Shown: in pieces, positions 1 through 9,339 of the stretch | Layout of the letters: every line of letters begins with the position of its first letter | How positions within the stretch are numbered: position 1 is the first letter of the stretch | Assembly (NCBI RefSeq): GCF_004214895.1 | Contig: NZ_CP035952.1 | Span: 4,288,501-4,352,500 of the forward strand | Direction of reading: 5' to 3' | Source of the DNA: Pseudomonas tructae | GTDB taxonomy: Bacteria > Pseudomonadota > Gammaproteobacteria > Pseudomonadales > Pseudomonadaceae | Length of the DNA: 64,000 bases | Program-made: the position numbers and the translations under genes | The notes under the pieces: generated by a model | Databases searched by the model: none | What the model saw: only the letters and a program-made list of their open reading frames with translations | What the model was told of the DNA's origin: nothing

Positions 1-470
1 ACTGAGACGCTATGCAAGGCGGCATTGGGCAAAGCGCTGATCGAGCCAATGGTGACGATGTCCGGGCGCCGGGAGCGGCCCAGGGACGCCAGCAGGCCCT
101 GGGTGAAGAGGAAGGTACCGGTGACTGCGGCGTTGATCACGCCGTGAACGTCCTCGGGCGTATAGCCTTGCTCGTTCTGCTCCAGCCACATGGCGCCGTT
201 GTTGATCAACAGGTCGACGGTGGGAAAGCGTTGGCTGATGGTGTGCGTGGCACGGGTGACGCTGGCGCTGTCGGCGAGATCGACCTGGACTGTGGCCGGT
301 AATTGAGCGGTGCGGGTTTCGATGGTGGCAGCGACCTGGGCCAGCGCCGCCTCGTTGCGGCCACAGAGCACCACCTTGCAACCGGCGTCAGCCAGGCAGA
401 TAGCCACGGCTGCACCCAGGCCGCGTCCAGCACCGGTGATTACCGCAATCGAGTCTTGAAGATTGTTCAT
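1..470 (-). CDS. SDR family oxidoreductase, partial (C-terminus off the window)
   Basis: The frame reads from an ATG at 470 through the left edge without a stop, about 156 codons. The N-terminus MNNLQDSIAVITGAGRGLG carries the glycine-rich NAD(P)-binding TGxxxGxG motif. It is followed by an acidic 'VDLAD' and the 'LLINNGA' motif typical of classical short-chain dehydrogenases. 'IVTIGSIS' holds the serine of the catalytic triad; the YxxxK pair would lie beyond the edge. The substrate cannot be told from what is visible. It is on the same strand as the tRNA-Asp array but separated from it by a terminator and a REP. Family is confident, function is not. Confidence 0.85.
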   Translation of the reverse strand, partial: MNNLQDSIAVITGAGRGLGAAVAICLADAGCKVVLCGRNEAALAQVAATIETRTAQLPATVQVDLADSASVTRATHTISQRFPTVDLLINNGAMWLEQNEQGYTPEDVHGVINAAVTGTFLFTQGLLASLGRSRRPDIVTIGSISALPNAALHSVS

Positions 471-537
471 CCTGAACCTCAGTGGAAGACTGGAGGCTCT
501 AGCATAACGGCTGCAGGGGGATGGGTGTTGGTCATTC

Positions 538-571
538 GGGCCTCTTCGCGGGGCAAGCCCGCTCCTACAGT
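538..571. repeat. REP element (single)
   Basis: The stretch gggcctcttcgcggggcaag followed by cccgctcctacag matches the abundant P. putida-type repetitive extragenic palindrome. It sits between the SDR gene and the terminator of the tRNA array. Confidence 0.8.
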
Positions 572-592
572 GGATACAAAATCCACAGGCAC

Positions 593-616
593 AAAAAAAG
601 CGACCCGGAGGTCGCT
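593..616 (-). terminator. Intrinsic terminator of the tRNA-Val/tRNA-Asp array
   Basis: On the minus strand AGCGACC-TCCG-GGTCGCT forms a perfect 7-bp stem followed by seven T residues. It lies just after the last tRNA-Asp gene. Confidence 0.8.
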
Positions 617-634
617 TGTTTTGGTGTTGCAATA

Positions 635-711
635 TGGCGCAGCGGACGGGACTCGAACCCGCGACCCCCGGCGTGACAGGCCGGTATTCTAACCGACTGA
701 ACTACCGCTGC
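635..711 (-). tRNA. tRNA-Asp (anticodon GTC), copy 1
   Basis: The 77-nt cloverleaf begins GCAGCGGTAGTTCAG and ends in an encoded CCA. The anticodon stem reads CCGGC-CTGTCAC-GCCGG with GTC in the loop, and the T arm is GGTTCGAGTCC. The acceptor stem is GCAGCGG/CCGCTGC, identical to copy 2 and different from copy 3. Confidence 0.98.
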
Positions 712-762
712 GTGTCGTGCTCACCCGGGCTGCGCAAAGGCTGCAAACCCGGGCACAAAAAA

Positions 763-779
763 AGCAACCTAAGGTCGCT
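763..779 (-). terminator. Degenerate duplicate of the array terminator
   Basis: The hairpin 763-779 (agcaacc / ggtcgct) with an adjoining A-run on the plus strand resembles the terminator at 593-616 but has an A-C mismatch. It appears to have been copied with tRNA-Asp when the unit duplicated. If active, it would be a weak terminator inside the array. Confidence 0.45.
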
Positions 780-821
780 CTCTTTGCTGCTTCGAGGAGT
801 TCAAGGGCCTCGAAGCGAAGA

Positions 822-898
822 TGGCGCAGCGGACGGGACTCGAACCCGCGACCCCCGGCGTGACAGGCCGGTATTCTAACCGACTGAACTACCGCTGC
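822..898 (-). tRNA. tRNA-Asp (anticodon GTC), copy 2
   Basis: The 77-nt gene has the same sequence as the copy at 635-711, including the GCAGCGG/CCGCTGC acceptor stem, the GTC anticodon and encoded CCA. Confidence 0.98.
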
Positions 899-997
899 GT
901 ATCGTACAGGCTTGCGCCTGCTTGAAACTGGGATCTGGCTTCAAGGCTGTTCAGCCCTGGAACCTCAAACCGGTCGTTAAACCGATCTGGAGAATAA

Positions 998-1074
998 TGG
1001 CGCGGCGGACGGGACTCGAACCCGCGACCCCCGGCGTGACAGGCCGGTATTCTAACCGACTGAACTACCGCCGC
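998..1074 (-). tRNA. tRNA-Asp (anticodon GTC), copy 3
   Basis: The 77-nt gene has a body matching the other two copies, but the acceptor stem is GCGGCGG/CCGCCGC. Position 3 and its partner have both changed (A-T to G-C), so pairing is kept. CCA is encoded. Confidence 0.98.
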
Positions 1075-1151
1075 GCAGTGTGGACTATCGTCCGGTTCCT
1101 CTCAGGTGACATCTTCTTGCGAACATGTCGAACCAGGAACATCTCAGGAAG

Positions 1152-1227
1152 TGGTGGGTGATGACGGGATCGAACCGCCGACCCTCTGCTTGTAAGGCAG
1201 ATGCTCTCCCGGCTGAGCTAATCACCC
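1152..1227 (-). tRNA. tRNA-Val (anticodon TAC)
   Basis: The 76-nt cloverleaf begins GGGTGATTAGCTCAG, has anticodon arm CTGCC-TTACAAG-CAG with TAC, T arm GGTTCGATCC and encoded CCA. It is the first gene of the Val-Asp-Asp-Asp array and lies directly behind a near-consensus promoter. Confidence 0.98.
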
Positions 1228-1249
1228 GTGTGCTTCGCTGAGGTGGCGA

Positions 1250-1278
1250 AATTTACGCAGGTATCGAACCTAAGTCAA
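1250..1278 (-). promoter_or_regulatory. Sigma-70 promoter of the tRNA-Val/Asp array
   Basis: On the minus strand TTGACT (1278-1273) is followed after 17 nt by TAAATT (1255-1250). This is close to consensus and about 22 nt before the tRNA-Val 5' end. Confidence 0.75.
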
Positions 1279-1322
1279 TACCCCCATTGAAGTTTTTTTC
1301 AAAAAGGGCAAAAAAAGCAGTG

Positions 1323-2096
1323 TTACTTGTAGATCATCTTCTTGGTCATGCCGCCGTCGACCACGAATTCCTGGCCAGTGACGAAGCCGGCATTGCGCGA
1401 CAGCAACCAGGCCACCATCGCCGCCACGTCCTCTACCGTCCCTACCCTGCCCGCCGGATGCTGGGCATGGTCGGCCTCGGTCAGGGGCTCGGCACGGCGC
1501 TGGGCCGGATCACGGGCATCGATCCAGCCAGGGCTTACCGCATTGACGCGAATCTCCGGGCCCAGGCTCATGGCCAGGGCATGGGTCAGGGCCAGCAGCC
1601 CGCCCTTGCTCGCAGCATAAGCTTCGGTGTCAGGTTCCGACTGCCCGGCGCGGGTCGACGCCAGGTTGACGATCGCCCCGCAATGGGCACGCAGGTACGG
1701 TGCACAGTGCTTGGCCAGCAGCATCGGGCCGCCGAGGTTGACCGCCAGCACCCGGTTCCAGTGCGCAAGGCTCAGGCTTTCGAGGGTGGTGTTGTGCGGG
1801 TCGGCAATCGCCGCGTTGCACACCAGGGCGTCGAGCCGGCCAAACTGGCCCAGCACTTGGGCAACGCCGGTCATCACCTGGGTTTCGTCGGCGACATCCA
1901 TGCCGACGAACCAGGCGTTGTCACCGAGCACCTTGGCCACTTTCGCGCCGCGGGCACGGTCGAGGTCGGTGAGCACCACCTGCCAGCCTTCGCTGATCAG
2001 CCAGGCGGCAATACCCAGGCCAATGCCCCGCGCCGCGCCGGTGACCAGGGCGACGCGGCCGTTATGGCTGCTGTCGCCCACCGACCAGTCGATCAC
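1323..2096 (-). CDS. SDR family oxidoreductase
   Basis: This is a 257-residue short-chain dehydrogenase. It has [11 protein letters not shown] near residue 18 (NAD(P) binding), 'VCNAAIA' (the NNAG-type motif), 'NLAST' (catalytic Ser) and 'YAASKGG' (Tyr-x3-Lys). The C-terminal '[16 protein letters not shown]' is like FabG-type reductases. The start is GTG at 2096, which overlaps the metZ stop by four bases (GTGA), so translation is probably coupled to metZ. An SDR gene follows metZ in other pseudomonads as well. The substrate is unknown. Confidence 0.88.
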   Translation of the reverse strand: MIDWSVGDSSHNGRVALVTGAARGIGLGIAAWLISEGWQVVLTDLDRARGAKVAKVLGDNAWFVGMDVADETQVMTGVAQVLGQFGRLDALVCNAAIADPHNTTLESLSLAHWNRVLAVNLGGPMLLAKHCAPYLRAHCGAIVNLASTRAGQSEPDTEAYAASKGGLLALTHALAMSLGPEIRVNAVSPGWIDARDPAQRRAEPLTEADHAQHPAGRVGTVEDVAAMVAWLLSRNAGFVTGQEFVVDGGMTKKMIYK

Positions 2097-3304
2097 AGCG
2101 CCGCCAGCCCGCGGGCCAGGTCGGCCTTGAGGTCAACGACGTCTTCCAGGCCCACGGCAACCCGGATCAGGCTGTCGCGAATACCGGCCGCCTCACGCTC
2201 CTGCGGCGACAGACGGCCATGGGAGGTTGTTGCCGGGTGGGTGATGGTGGTCTTGCTGTCCCCCAGGTTGGCGGTGATCGAAATCAACCGGGTGGCATCG
2301 ATGAAGCGCCAGGCGCCCTCTTTGCCACCCTTGACCTCGAAGCTCACCACCGCACCGAAGCCGCTCATCTGCTGCTTGGCCAGCGCATGCTGCGGATGGC
2401 TCTCAAGACCTGCGTAATGCACCTTGTCGATGCCGTCCTGCTGCTCCAGCCACGCGGCCAGGGCCTGGGCGTTGGCGCAATGGGCACGCATGCGCAGGTT
2501 GAGGGTCTCCAGGCCCTTGAGGAAGATCCAGGCATTGAACGGGCTCAGCGACGGCCCGGCGGTGCGCAGAAAGCCCACCACTTCCTTCATCTGCTCGCTG
2601 CGCCCGGCCACCACACCGCCCATGCAACGGCCTTGGCCGTCGATGAACTTGGTCGCCGAGTGCACGACGATGTCGGCGCCCAGCTTCAGTGGTTGCTGCA
2701 AGGCCGGGGTGCTGAAGCAGTTGTCGACCACCAGTTGCGCACCCTTGGCATGGGCGATCTCGGCCAGTGCGGCAATATCGACCAGTTCGGCCAACGGGTT
2801 GGACGGCGATTCGACGAACAGCAGCTTGGTGTTGGCCTTGATCGCCTGGTCCCAGCAGGCCAGATCGGTCAGCGGCACGTAGTCGACCTGCACGCCGAAG
2901 CGCTTGAAGTACTTCTCGAACAGACTGATGGTCGAACCGAACACGCTCTGCGAAACCAGTACATGGTCGCCCGCGCTGCACAGGGCCATGACGGTCGAGA
3001 GGATCGCCGACATCCCGGTGGAGGTGGCAACCGCCTGTTCGGCGCCTTCAAGGGCGGCGATGCGCTCTTCGAAAGCACGCACGGTCGGGTTGGTGTAGCG
3101 TGAATAGACGTTGCCTGGAACATCACCGGCGAACCGCGCGGCGGCATCGGCCGCCGTACGGAACACGTAGCTGGAGGTGAAGAACAGCGGATCGCTGTGC
3201 TCACCTTCCGGCGTGCGATGCTGGCCGGCGCGTACCGCCAGCGTATCGAAAGCGACCCCTTCGAGGTCGCTGTCCAGGCGCCCGGCATCCCATTCCTGTG
3301 TCAT
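2093..3304 (-). CDS. metZ: O-succinylhomoserine sulfhydrylase MetZ
   Basis: Makes homocysteine directly from O-succinyl-L-homoserine and sulfide in methionine synthesis, in the cytoplasm. The 403-residue protein is a Cys/Met-metabolism PLP enzyme: 'YSRYTNPTV' near residue 67, the cofactor aspartate region 'VVDNCFSTP' near 192, and the Schiff-base lysine K219 in '[11 protein letters not shown]'. Start ATG 3304 has AGGAG upstream. It lies 15 bp after purF and overlaps the SDR gene, matching the usual Pseudomonas purF-metZ order. MetB/MetC-type enzymes share the fold; the context favours MetZ. Confidence 0.95.
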   Translation of the reverse strand: MTQEWDAGRLDSDLEGVAFDTLAVRAGQHRTPEGEHSDPLFFTSSYVFRTAADAAARFAGDVPGNVYSRYTNPTVRAFEERIAALEGAEQAVATSTGMSAILSTVMALCSAGDHVLVSQSVFGSTISLFEKYFKRFGVQVDYVPLTDLACWDQAIKANTKLLFVESPSNPLAELVDIAALAEIAHAKGAQLVVDNCFSTPALQQPLKLGADIVVHSATKFIDGQGRCMGGVVAGRSEQMKEVVGFLRTAGPSLSPFNAWIFLKGLETLNLRMRAHCANAQALAAWLEQQDGIDKVHYAGLESHPQHALAKQQMSGFGAVVSFEVKGGKEGAWRFIDATRLISITANLGDSKTTITHPATTSHGRLSPQEREAAGIRDSLIRVAVGLEDVVDLKADLARGLAAL

Positions 3305-3319
3305 GCCGCTGCTCCTAAC

Positions 3320-4825
3320 TCAGTTGTTGTAGAGGTCGATGATCGCGCTGACCGCCTGGTTCTTGACCTTGGAGGCGTCGTTGCGCGCCTGCTCGATCTT
3401 GTCCAGGTAGGCTTCGTCGATGTCGCCGGTGACGTACTTGCCGTCGAACACCGCACAATCGAAATGCTCGATCTTGATCTTGCCACCGCCGACCGCTTCG
3501 ATCAGGTCCGGCAAGTCCTGGTAGACCAGCCAGTCGGCGCCGATCAGTTCGGCGACATCCTGGGTGCTGCGGTTGTGTGCGATCAGCTCGTGGGCGCTTG
3601 GCATGTCGATGCCGTAGACGTTAGGGAAGCGTACCGCCGGGGCGGCCGAGCAGAAGTAGACGTTTTTCGCGCCGGCTTCGCGGGCCATCTGGATGATCTG
3701 CTTGCAGGTGGTGCCGCGCACGATCGAGTCGTCCACCAGCATCACGTTCTTGCCGCGGAATTCCAGTTCAATGGCGTTGAGTTTCTGGCGTACCGATTTC
3801 TTGCGCGCGGCCTGGCCGGGCATGATGAAGGTACGGCCGATGTAGCGGTTCTTGACGAAGCCTTCGCGGAACTTGACGCCCAGGTGGTTGGCCAGTTCCA
3901 GCGCCGCGGTGCGGCTGGTGTCAGGAATCGGGATGACCACGTCGATGTCATGGTCAGGGCGCTCGCGCAGGATCTTCTCGGCGAGTTTCTCACCCATGCG
4001 CAGGCGCGCCTTGTAGACCGAGACGCCGTCGATGATCGAGTCAGGACGGGCCAGGTAGACGTGCTCGAAGATGCACGGCGACAGTTGCGGGTTGGTCGCG
4101 CACTGACGGGTGTGCAGCTTGCCCTCTTCAGTGATGTACACCGCTTCGCCCGGGGCCAGGTCACGGATCAGGGTAAAGCCCAGCACGTCCAGGGACACGC
4201 TTTCGGAAGCGATCATGTACTCGACGCCTTCGTCGGTGTGACGCTGGCCGAACACGATCGGACGGATGCCGTTGGGGTCGCGGAAACCGACGATGCCGTA
4301 GCCGGTGATCATCGCCACCACGGCGTAACCGCCAACGCAACGGTTGTGTACGTCGGTGACGGCAGCGAACACGTCTTCTTCGGTCGGTTGCAGCTTGCCA
4401 CGCACCGCCAGCTCATGGGCGAAGACGTTGAGCAGCACTTCCGAGTCGGAGTTGGTGTTGACGTGGCGCAGGTCGGACTCGTAGATTTCCTTGGCCAACT
4501 GTTCGACGTTGGTCAGGTTGCCGTTGTGCGCCAGGGTGATGCCGTAGGGCGAGTTGACGTAGAACGGCTGGGCCTCGGCCGAGGTCGAGCTGCCCGCAGT
4601 CGGGTAACGCACGTGGCCGATACCCATGTGACCGACCAGGCGCTGCATATGGCGCTGCTGGAACACGTCACGGACCAGGCCGTTGTCCTTGCGCAGGAAT
4701 AACCGGCCATCATGGCTGGTCACAATACCGGCAGCGTCCTGGCCGCGATGCTGGAGGACGGTTAGCGCGTCATACAGCGCCTGATTGACGTTCGACTTAC
4801 CGACGATACCGACGATGCCACACAT
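3320..4825 (-). CDS. purF: Amidophosphoribosyltransferase PurF
   Basis: Catalyses the first committed step of purine synthesis, PRPP plus glutamine to phosphoribosylamine. I set the start at ATG 4825, not the upstream in-frame TTG at 4834, because Cys2 of MCGIVGIVG must become the N-terminal nucleophile of the glutaminase domain; AGGGG lies upstream. Residues 1-235 are the Ntn-type glutaminase, with 'RYPTAG' and 'HNGNLTN'. The rest is the phosphoribosyltransferase with PRPP loop '[13 protein letters not shown]' near 365. It has 501 residues, E. coli-like, with no propeptide. Between cvpA and metZ in one direction. Confidence 0.97.
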   Translation of the reverse strand: MCGIVGIVGKSNVNQALYDALTVLQHRGQDAAGIVTSHDGRLFLRKDNGLVRDVFQQRHMQRLVGHMGIGHVRYPTAGSSTSAEAQPFYVNSPYGITLAHNGNLTNVEQLAKEIYESDLRHVNTNSDSEVLLNVFAHELAVRGKLQPTEEDVFAAVTDVHNRCVGGYAVVAMITGYGIVGFRDPNGIRPIVFGQRHTDEGVEYMIASESVSLDVLGFTLIRDLAPGEAVYITEEGKLHTRQCATNPQLSPCIFEHVYLARPDSIIDGVSVYKARLRMGEKLAEKILRERPDHDIDVVIPIPDTSRTAALELANHLGVKFREGFVKNRYIGRTFIMPGQAARKKSVRQKLNAIELEFRGKNVMLVDDSIVRGTTCKQIIQMAREAGAKNVYFCSAAPAVRFPNVYGIDMPSAHELIAHNRSTQDVAELIGADWLVYQDLPDLIEAVGGGKIKIEHFDCAVFDGKYVTGDIDEAYLDKIEQARNDASKVKNQAVSAIIDLYNN

Positions 4826-4866
4826 GCGACGCAACCCCTACTTAATGAAACTGGACTGAACAGCGC

Positions 4867-5421
4867 TCAAGGCGTTTTGGGCCCCAGCAGCTGTTCCTGG
4901 AACGGGAGATCAGCCGGTGCGCTGATCCCGCTGGCTAGCCACTGACTGGTGAACCCCAGAATGAGGTTTTTCGACCAGTCAGCCACCAATAGAAATTGTG
5001 GCAGGAGGCGAGACTCCTGCCACCACTGATCCTGTTGTACCGGCCCCAGGCTCAACAGCCCGACCGCCACGACCACCAGCAAGGCCCCGCGGGCGGCGCC
5101 GAAGGCCATGCCCAGGAAGCGATCGGTCCCGGATAGCCCGGTGACGCGAATCAGCTCGCCGATGAGAAAATTGATCATGGCCCCCACCAGCAGGGTGGCG
5201 ACGAAAAGAATGGCGCAACCGCCGATGACCCGGGCCGAAGGCGTCTGGATATAAGGCTCCAGGTACTGCGACAGCGAGCCACCGAACATCCAGGCCACGG
5301 CACCGGCGATGATCCAGGTAAGCAGCGACAAGGCCTCTTTGACAAAGCCGCGCTTGAGACTGATCAGCGAAGAAATGGCGATAATCGCGAGAATCGCCCA
5401 GTCGACCCAGGTAAATGCCAC
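4867..5421 (-). CDS. cvpA: CvpA family inner-membrane protein
   Basis: The 184-residue membrane protein has four hydrophobic segments (about residues 5-22, 30-50, 65-88 and 102-122) and the N-terminal 'DWAILAIIAISSLISLKRGFVKEA' region typical of the CvpA family. The start is GTG at 5421. CvpA is required for colicin V production in E. coli and is encoded with purF in many gammaproteobacteria, as here. Its molecular activity is not settled. Confidence 0.93.
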   Translation of the reverse strand: MAFTWVDWAILAIIAISSLISLKRGFVKEALSLLTWIIAGAVAWMFGGSLSQYLEPYIQTPSARVIGGCAILFVATLLVGAMINFLIGELIRVTGLSGTDRFLGMAFGAARGALLVVVAVGLLSLGPVQQDQWWQESRLLPQFLLVADWSKNLILGFTSQWLASGISAPADLPFQEQLLGPKTP

Positions 5422-5520
5422 AGTGTTGCCTGCAAACGGATAAGGCGGCGCATTTTACCAGAGCAACGGGCTGTCGGTAAGCAGTGATTTAGCGCCCGGT
5501 GCGGGCCGGGCGGCAAGGAT

Positions 5521-6171
5521 TCAACTGCGCTCGGGCTGGAAGCGTACGACAAAGCCCTTTAGCTTCTGCTGACGGTTGATCACATCACGCAGGCGCTCGG
5601 CCTCGGCGCGCTCGATCAACGGCCCGACATACACCCGGTTCATGCCTTCGGCCGAACGGATATAGGCGTTGTAACCCTGGCTGCGCAGGGTTTTCTGCAG
5701 GTTGTCGGCACTGGCACGGTTGGCCAGGCTGGCCATCTGGATCGACCAGCTGACCGGCAGGCCGTTGGTGTCGATCTTGCTCGCTGCTGGCTTGACTGCC
5801 GGTTTGGTTTCCACCTTGGCTGGCGTTGGCGCGGCCGGTTTTGCCGCGACAACCGGTGCTGCCGGGGCCGGGGCCGGCACGGGTGTGGCACTTGGCGCTG
5901 GAGCAATCGGCGTGCTCGGTGCCTGCACCGGTGCAGCGGGTTGCTCGACGATCACCGGCTCCTCAGGCAAGACCTGCGGCTCCGGCACCTGCACCGGCTC
6001 CACCTGCACGTGCGGCAGGGTCGGTGCAGCCGGGGCCTCTGGGGCTTCGACACGCACCTGGCGCATTTCGTCCTCGCGAGAGAACAGCATCGGCAGGAAA
6101 ATCACCGCCAGCGCCACCAGCACCAGCGCTCCGACCATCCGTTGCTTGACCACTTTATCCAGCAATGCCAT
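5521..6171 (-). CDS. SPOR-domain protein (DedD-like)
   Basis: The 216-residue protein starts [14 protein letters not shown] at 6171, overlapping folC by 17 bp; a longer in-frame extension to 6330 lies inside folC and is rejected. It has one N-terminal membrane segment (about 12-28), a long Pro/Ala-rich linker (about 40-130) and a C-terminal SPOR domain starting 'SWSIQMASLANRASADNLQ'. SPOR domains bind denuded septal peptidoglycan, and DedD supports cell division in E. coli. Its position between folC and cvpA is the standard one for dedD. Confidence 0.9.
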   Translation of the reverse strand: MALLDKVVKQRMVGALVLVALAVIFLPMLFSREDEMRQVRVEAPEAPAAPTLPHVQVEPVQVPEPQVLPEEPVIVEQPAAPVQAPSTPIAPAPSATPVPAPAPAAPVVAAKPAAPTPAKVETKPAVKPAASKIDTNGLPVSWSIQMASLANRASADNLQKTLRSQGYNAYIRSAEGMNRVYVGPLIERAEAERLRDVINRQQKLKGFVVRFQPERS

Positions 6172-7462
6172 TTGCCCCGTCCTCCGTGGCCTGCCGGTCG
6201 AGCCACTGCAAGGCTTCGCCGACACAGAAAAATGATCCGAACAGCAGGATTTCGTCATCCGCCGTTGCCTGTGCGCACTGCCCTTCCAGGGCCTGTGCAA
6301 CACTGGTGTAAGACTGCACGACAGCACCAAGGTTCGTCAGCGCCGCGTGCAACTCGCTTGCCGGCCGGCTGCGAGCAGTATCCAGCGGCGCCACGGCCCA
6401 GGCCTCGACCTGCTTGCGCAGCGGCCTGATCACGCCCTCAAGGTCCTTGTCAGCCAGCAAGCCGAACACCGCCAGGCGCCTGCCCGACACCGGCCGGGCA
6501 GCCAGGCGCTGAGCCAGGTACTCGGCGGCGTGCGGGTTGTGCCCGACATCCATGAGGATAGTCAAAGGCTTGCCTTGCCAGGTGAACGCCCGACGATCAA
6601 GGCGGCCAACCATGCGCGTGCTGCGCAGGGCCTCGGCAATCTGCGCGGCATCCCACGGCAGGTCGAGCAGCAGGTAGGCCTGCAGCGCCAGGGCGGCGTT
6701 TTCCATTGGCAGGTCGAGCAGCGGCAGGTCGTGCAGCTCGACCACCTGCCCGCGACTGTCAACGCCCCGCCACTGCCAGTACCGGTCGCTGCTGGCGAGG
6801 TCGAAGTCACGTCCACGCAAAGAGAACGGGCAGCCCAGCTCGCGGGCCTTGTCGAGTAGCGGCTGAGGTGGGTTGAGGTCACCACACAGGGCCGGCTTGC
6901 CCTGACGGAAGATCCCGGCCTTCTCGAAGGCCACCAACTCGCGGGTATCGCCCAGATAATCGATATGATCGACGCCGATGCTGGTGACCAGCGCCAGGTC
7001 GGCATCAACGATATTGACCGTGTCCAGGCGCCCGCCCAGGCCGACCTCGAGCACTACGGCGTCGAGCGCCGCCTGCTTGAACAGCCAGAGCGCCGCCAGG
7101 GTGCCGGCTTCGAAATAGGTCAGGGAGATTTCGCCGCGAGCCGCCTCGACGGCAGCAAAGGCTTCACACAGTTGCTCATCAGCGGCTTCAGTGCCGTTGA
7201 TCTGCACCCGCTCGTTGTAACGCAGCAGGTGCGGCGAGCTGTAGACGCCGACCTTGAGGCCCTGGGCGCGCAGTAAAGCGGCGACGAAGGCGCAGGTCGA
7301 ACCCTTGCCATTGGTGCCGGTCACGGTGATTACCCGTGGCGCCGGCTGGCCCAGCCCGAGCCGCGCAGCGACCTGTTGCGAACGCGCAAGGCCCATGTCG
7401 ATGGCCGACGGATGCAACTGCTCGAGGTAGGCGAGCCAGTCGCCAAGGGTACGTTGGGTCAT
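6155..7462 (-). CDS. folC: Bifunctional dihydrofolate/folylpolyglutamate synthase FolC
   Basis: Adds glutamate to dihydropteroate and to tetrahydrofolates. The 435-residue Mur-ligase-like enzyme has the ATP loop GTNGKGST at 49-56, '[15 protein letters not shown]' near 82, '[11 protein letters not shown]' and the '[10 protein letters not shown]' motif near 140. The C-terminal ligase domain holds 'DVGHNPHA'. The start overlaps the accD stop (ATGA), so it is coupled to accD. Confidence 0.95.
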   Translation of the reverse strand: MTQRTLGDWLAYLEQLHPSAIDMGLARSQQVAARLGLGQPAPRVITVTGTNGKGSTCAFVAALLRAQGLKVGVYSSPHLLRYNERVQINGTEAADEQLCEAFAAVEAARGEISLTYFEAGTLAALWLFKQAALDAVVLEVGLGGRLDTVNIVDADLALVTSIGVDHIDYLGDTRELVAFEKAGIFRQGKPALCGDLNPPQPLLDKARELGCPFSLRGRDFDLASSDRYWQWRGVDSRGQVVELHDLPLLDLPMENAALALQAYLLLDLPWDAAQIAEALRSTRMVGRLDRRAFTWQGKPLTILMDVGHNPHAAEYLAQRLAARPVSGRRLAVFGLLADKDLEGVIRPLRKQVEAWAVAPLDTARSRPASELHAALTNLGAVVQSYTSVAQALEGQCAQATADDEILLFGSFFCVGEALQWLDRQATEDGANGIAG

Positions 7463-8379
7463 ACGGTGGCAGGCGCCGGCGGCACGACGATTGGCTCAAG
7501 GACCGGTGCGACGAATGTTGGCGTCGGCAGGCCCATCATCTGTGCCAGCAGGTTGCCCAGGCGCTGACGCAGTTCCTGACGCGGGATGATCATGTCGATG
7601 GCGCCGTGCTCCAGCAGGAACTCGCTGCGCTGGAAGCCTTCTGGCAGCTTCTCGCGTACGGTCTGCTCGATCACCCGTGGGCCGGCAAAGCCGATCAGCG
7701 CCTTGGGCTCACCGACAATGACGTCGCCGAGCATTGCCAGGCTTGCGGAAACGCCGCCGTAGACCGGATCGGTCAGCACCGAGATGAACGGAATGCCTTC
7801 TTCACGCAGGCGCGCCAGCACCGCCGAGGTCTTGGCCATCTGCATCAGCGAGATCAGCGCTTCCTGCATGCGCGCACCACCGGAGGCCGAGAAACAGACC
7901 ATCGGGCAGCGGTTTTCCAGGGCATAGTTGGCGGCACGCACAAAACGCTCGCCGACGATGGCACCCATGGAACCACCCATGAAGGAGAATTCGAAGGCGC
8001 TGACCACGATCGGCATGCCCAGCAGGGTACCGCTCATGGAAATCAGTGCATCTTTCTCACCGGTCTGCTTCTGGGCCCCGGTCAGGCGGTCCTTGTACTT
8101 CTTGCCATCGCGAAACTTCAGGCGATCGACCGGCTCAAGGTCGGCACCCAGCTCGGCGCGGCCTTCGGCGTCCAGGAAGATATCGATGCGGGCGCGGGCG
8201 CCGATACGCATGTGATGGTTGCACTTAGGGCAGACATCCAGGGTCTTTTCCAGCTCCGGGCGATACAGCACAGCCTCGCAGGACGGGCACTTGTGCCACA
8301 GGCCTTCAGGGACCGAACTCTTCTTCACCTCGGAACGCATGATCGAAGGGATCAGTTTGTCTACTAACCAGTTGCTCAT
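7459..8379 (-). CDS. accD: Acetyl-CoA carboxylase carboxyltransferase subunit beta AccD
   Basis: Transfers the carboxyl group from carboxybiotin to acetyl-CoA together with AccA. The 306-residue protein has the N-terminal zinc ribbon with C31, C34, C50 and C53 (CPSC...CPKC), then the crotonase-like carboxyltransferase domain with '[20 protein letters not shown]'. The start ATG 8379 has GGAG at a good distance. It is separated from trpF by 278 bp and overlaps folC by four bases. Confidence 0.97.
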   Translation of the reverse strand: MSNWLVDKLIPSIMRSEVKKSSVPEGLWHKCPSCEAVLYRPELEKTLDVCPKCNHHMRIGARARIDIFLDAEGRAELGADLEPVDRLKFRDGKKYKDRLTGAQKQTGEKDALISMSGTLLGMPIVVSAFEFSFMGGSMGAIVGERFVRAANYALENRCPMVCFSASGGARMQEALISLMQMAKTSAVLARLREEGIPFISVLTDPVYGGVSASLAMLGDVIVGEPKALIGFAGPRVIEQTVREKLPEGFQRSEFLLEHGAIDMIIPRQELRQRLGNLLAQMMGLPTPTFVAPVLEPIVVPPAPATV

Positions 8380-8531
8380 GCTTTCTTTCTCCAGTAGCGG
8401 CGACCGGCAGGCTATGGCTGCCAGTTCGCGCGTATGCCCTTGAGCTCAATTCGTGTATGACGCGATGAGGGCCCGGCTCCGGCGCCCGCCTGCAGCGAGC
8501 CACCCCGATACGCACCCTCGTCAACCTGTTA

Positions 8532-8554
8532 GGGCGACGCCTGTAGCGTCGCCC
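8532..8554. other. Perfect 9-bp hairpin in the trpF-accD gap
   Basis: GGGCGACGC-CTGTA-GCGTCGCCC lies in the 278-bp gap, upstream of accD. No T-run follows on either strand, so it is not a standard terminator. It could shape the accD leader or stabilise the trpF 3' end. The rest of the gap (8380-8531 and 8555-8657) shows no credible gene. Confidence 0.4.
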
Positions 8555-8657
8555 GGTAATTTCGACCGGCCCATGGGCACGATCCGGCAGCACCGGGCTG
8601 CGAAAGCTATGGACGATGGCGCGCGGCCAGCCGTCACATCCGCAGCACTCAACGACT

Positions 8658-9278
8658 TCACGCCTGCTTGACCGCGTTAATGAATGCCTCGATCCGCGCC
8701 GGGTCCTTGATGCCCTTGGCCTGTTCCACGCCCCCGCTGACATCCACCGCGTACGGCCGCACCTGCCCGATAGCCTGGGCCACGTTGTCAGGCGACAGGC
8801 CGCCGGCGAGGATAATCGGCTTGCTCAGGCGCTTGGGTACCAGCGACCAGTCGAACGCTTCGCCGGTACCGCCTGGCACACCGGCCACGTAGGTATCGAG
8901 GAGGATACCGCTGGCACCGCTGTACAACTTGCAGCTGGCTTCCAGATCGTCGCCCGGGCGCACGCGCAAGGCCTTGATCCAGGGGCGGTTGAAACCTGCG
9001 CAATCGGCCGGGGTCTCGTCGCCATGGAACTGCAGCAGGTCCAGCGGCACCGCCTCGAGGATTTCCGTCAGCTCGCAGCGGCTGGCGTCGACGAACAGAC
9101 CCACGGTAGTGACAAACGGCGGCAGCGCGGCAATGATCGCCCGCGCCTGCTGCACATCGACCGCCCGCGGGCTTTTGGCATAGAACACCAGGCCGATGGC
9201 GTCAGCGCCCGCCTCGGCTGCGGCCAGCGCATCCTCGATACGGGTAATGCCGCAGATTTTGCTGCGAACGGCGCTCAT
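8658..9278 (-). CDS. trpF: Phosphoribosylanthranilate isomerase TrpF
   Basis: Converts phosphoribosylanthranilate to CdRP in tryptophan synthesis. The 206-residue TIM-barrel protein begins with the diagnostic 'KICGIT' motif (catalytic Cys9). 'LLQFHGDE' follows mid-protein, then the phosphate-binding 'LAGGLSPDN' and 'AVDVSGGVE' near the C-terminus. GAGG precedes the ATG at 9278. It is a lone trp gene between truA and accD, as in other pseudomonads. Confidence 0.96.
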   Translation of the reverse strand: MSAVRSKICGITRIEDALAAAEAGADAIGLVFYAKSPRAVDVQQARAIIAALPPFVTTVGLFVDASRCELTEILEAVPLDLLQFHGDETPADCAGFNRPWIKALRVRPGDDLEASCKLYSGASGILLDTYVAGVPGGTGEAFDWSLVPKRLSKPIILAGGLSPDNVAQAIGQVRPYAVDVSGGVEQAKGIKDPARIEAFINAVKQA

Positions 9279-9339
9279 GAGCTGTGAACCTCAGCAGAAA
9301 GCGGAAAGTCCCGGATGTTATCAAATGGCTTGCGGGCCG

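Noticed and set aside
1..470. Possible frameshift in the first SDR gene
   Set aside because: Codon-by-codon reading from 470 leftwards stays open to the edge with all expected motifs, so it is only cut by the window.
3197..4702. A 501-codon frame antisense to purF
   Set aside because: Shadow of a GC-rich gene whose third positions rarely give stops on the other strand; purF has all its catalytic motifs.
8306..8743. A 145-codon minus frame across the accD-trpF gap
   Set aside because: It overlaps the ends of both real genes, is Arg/Ser-rich and has no recognisable domain; the gap is better read as non-coding.
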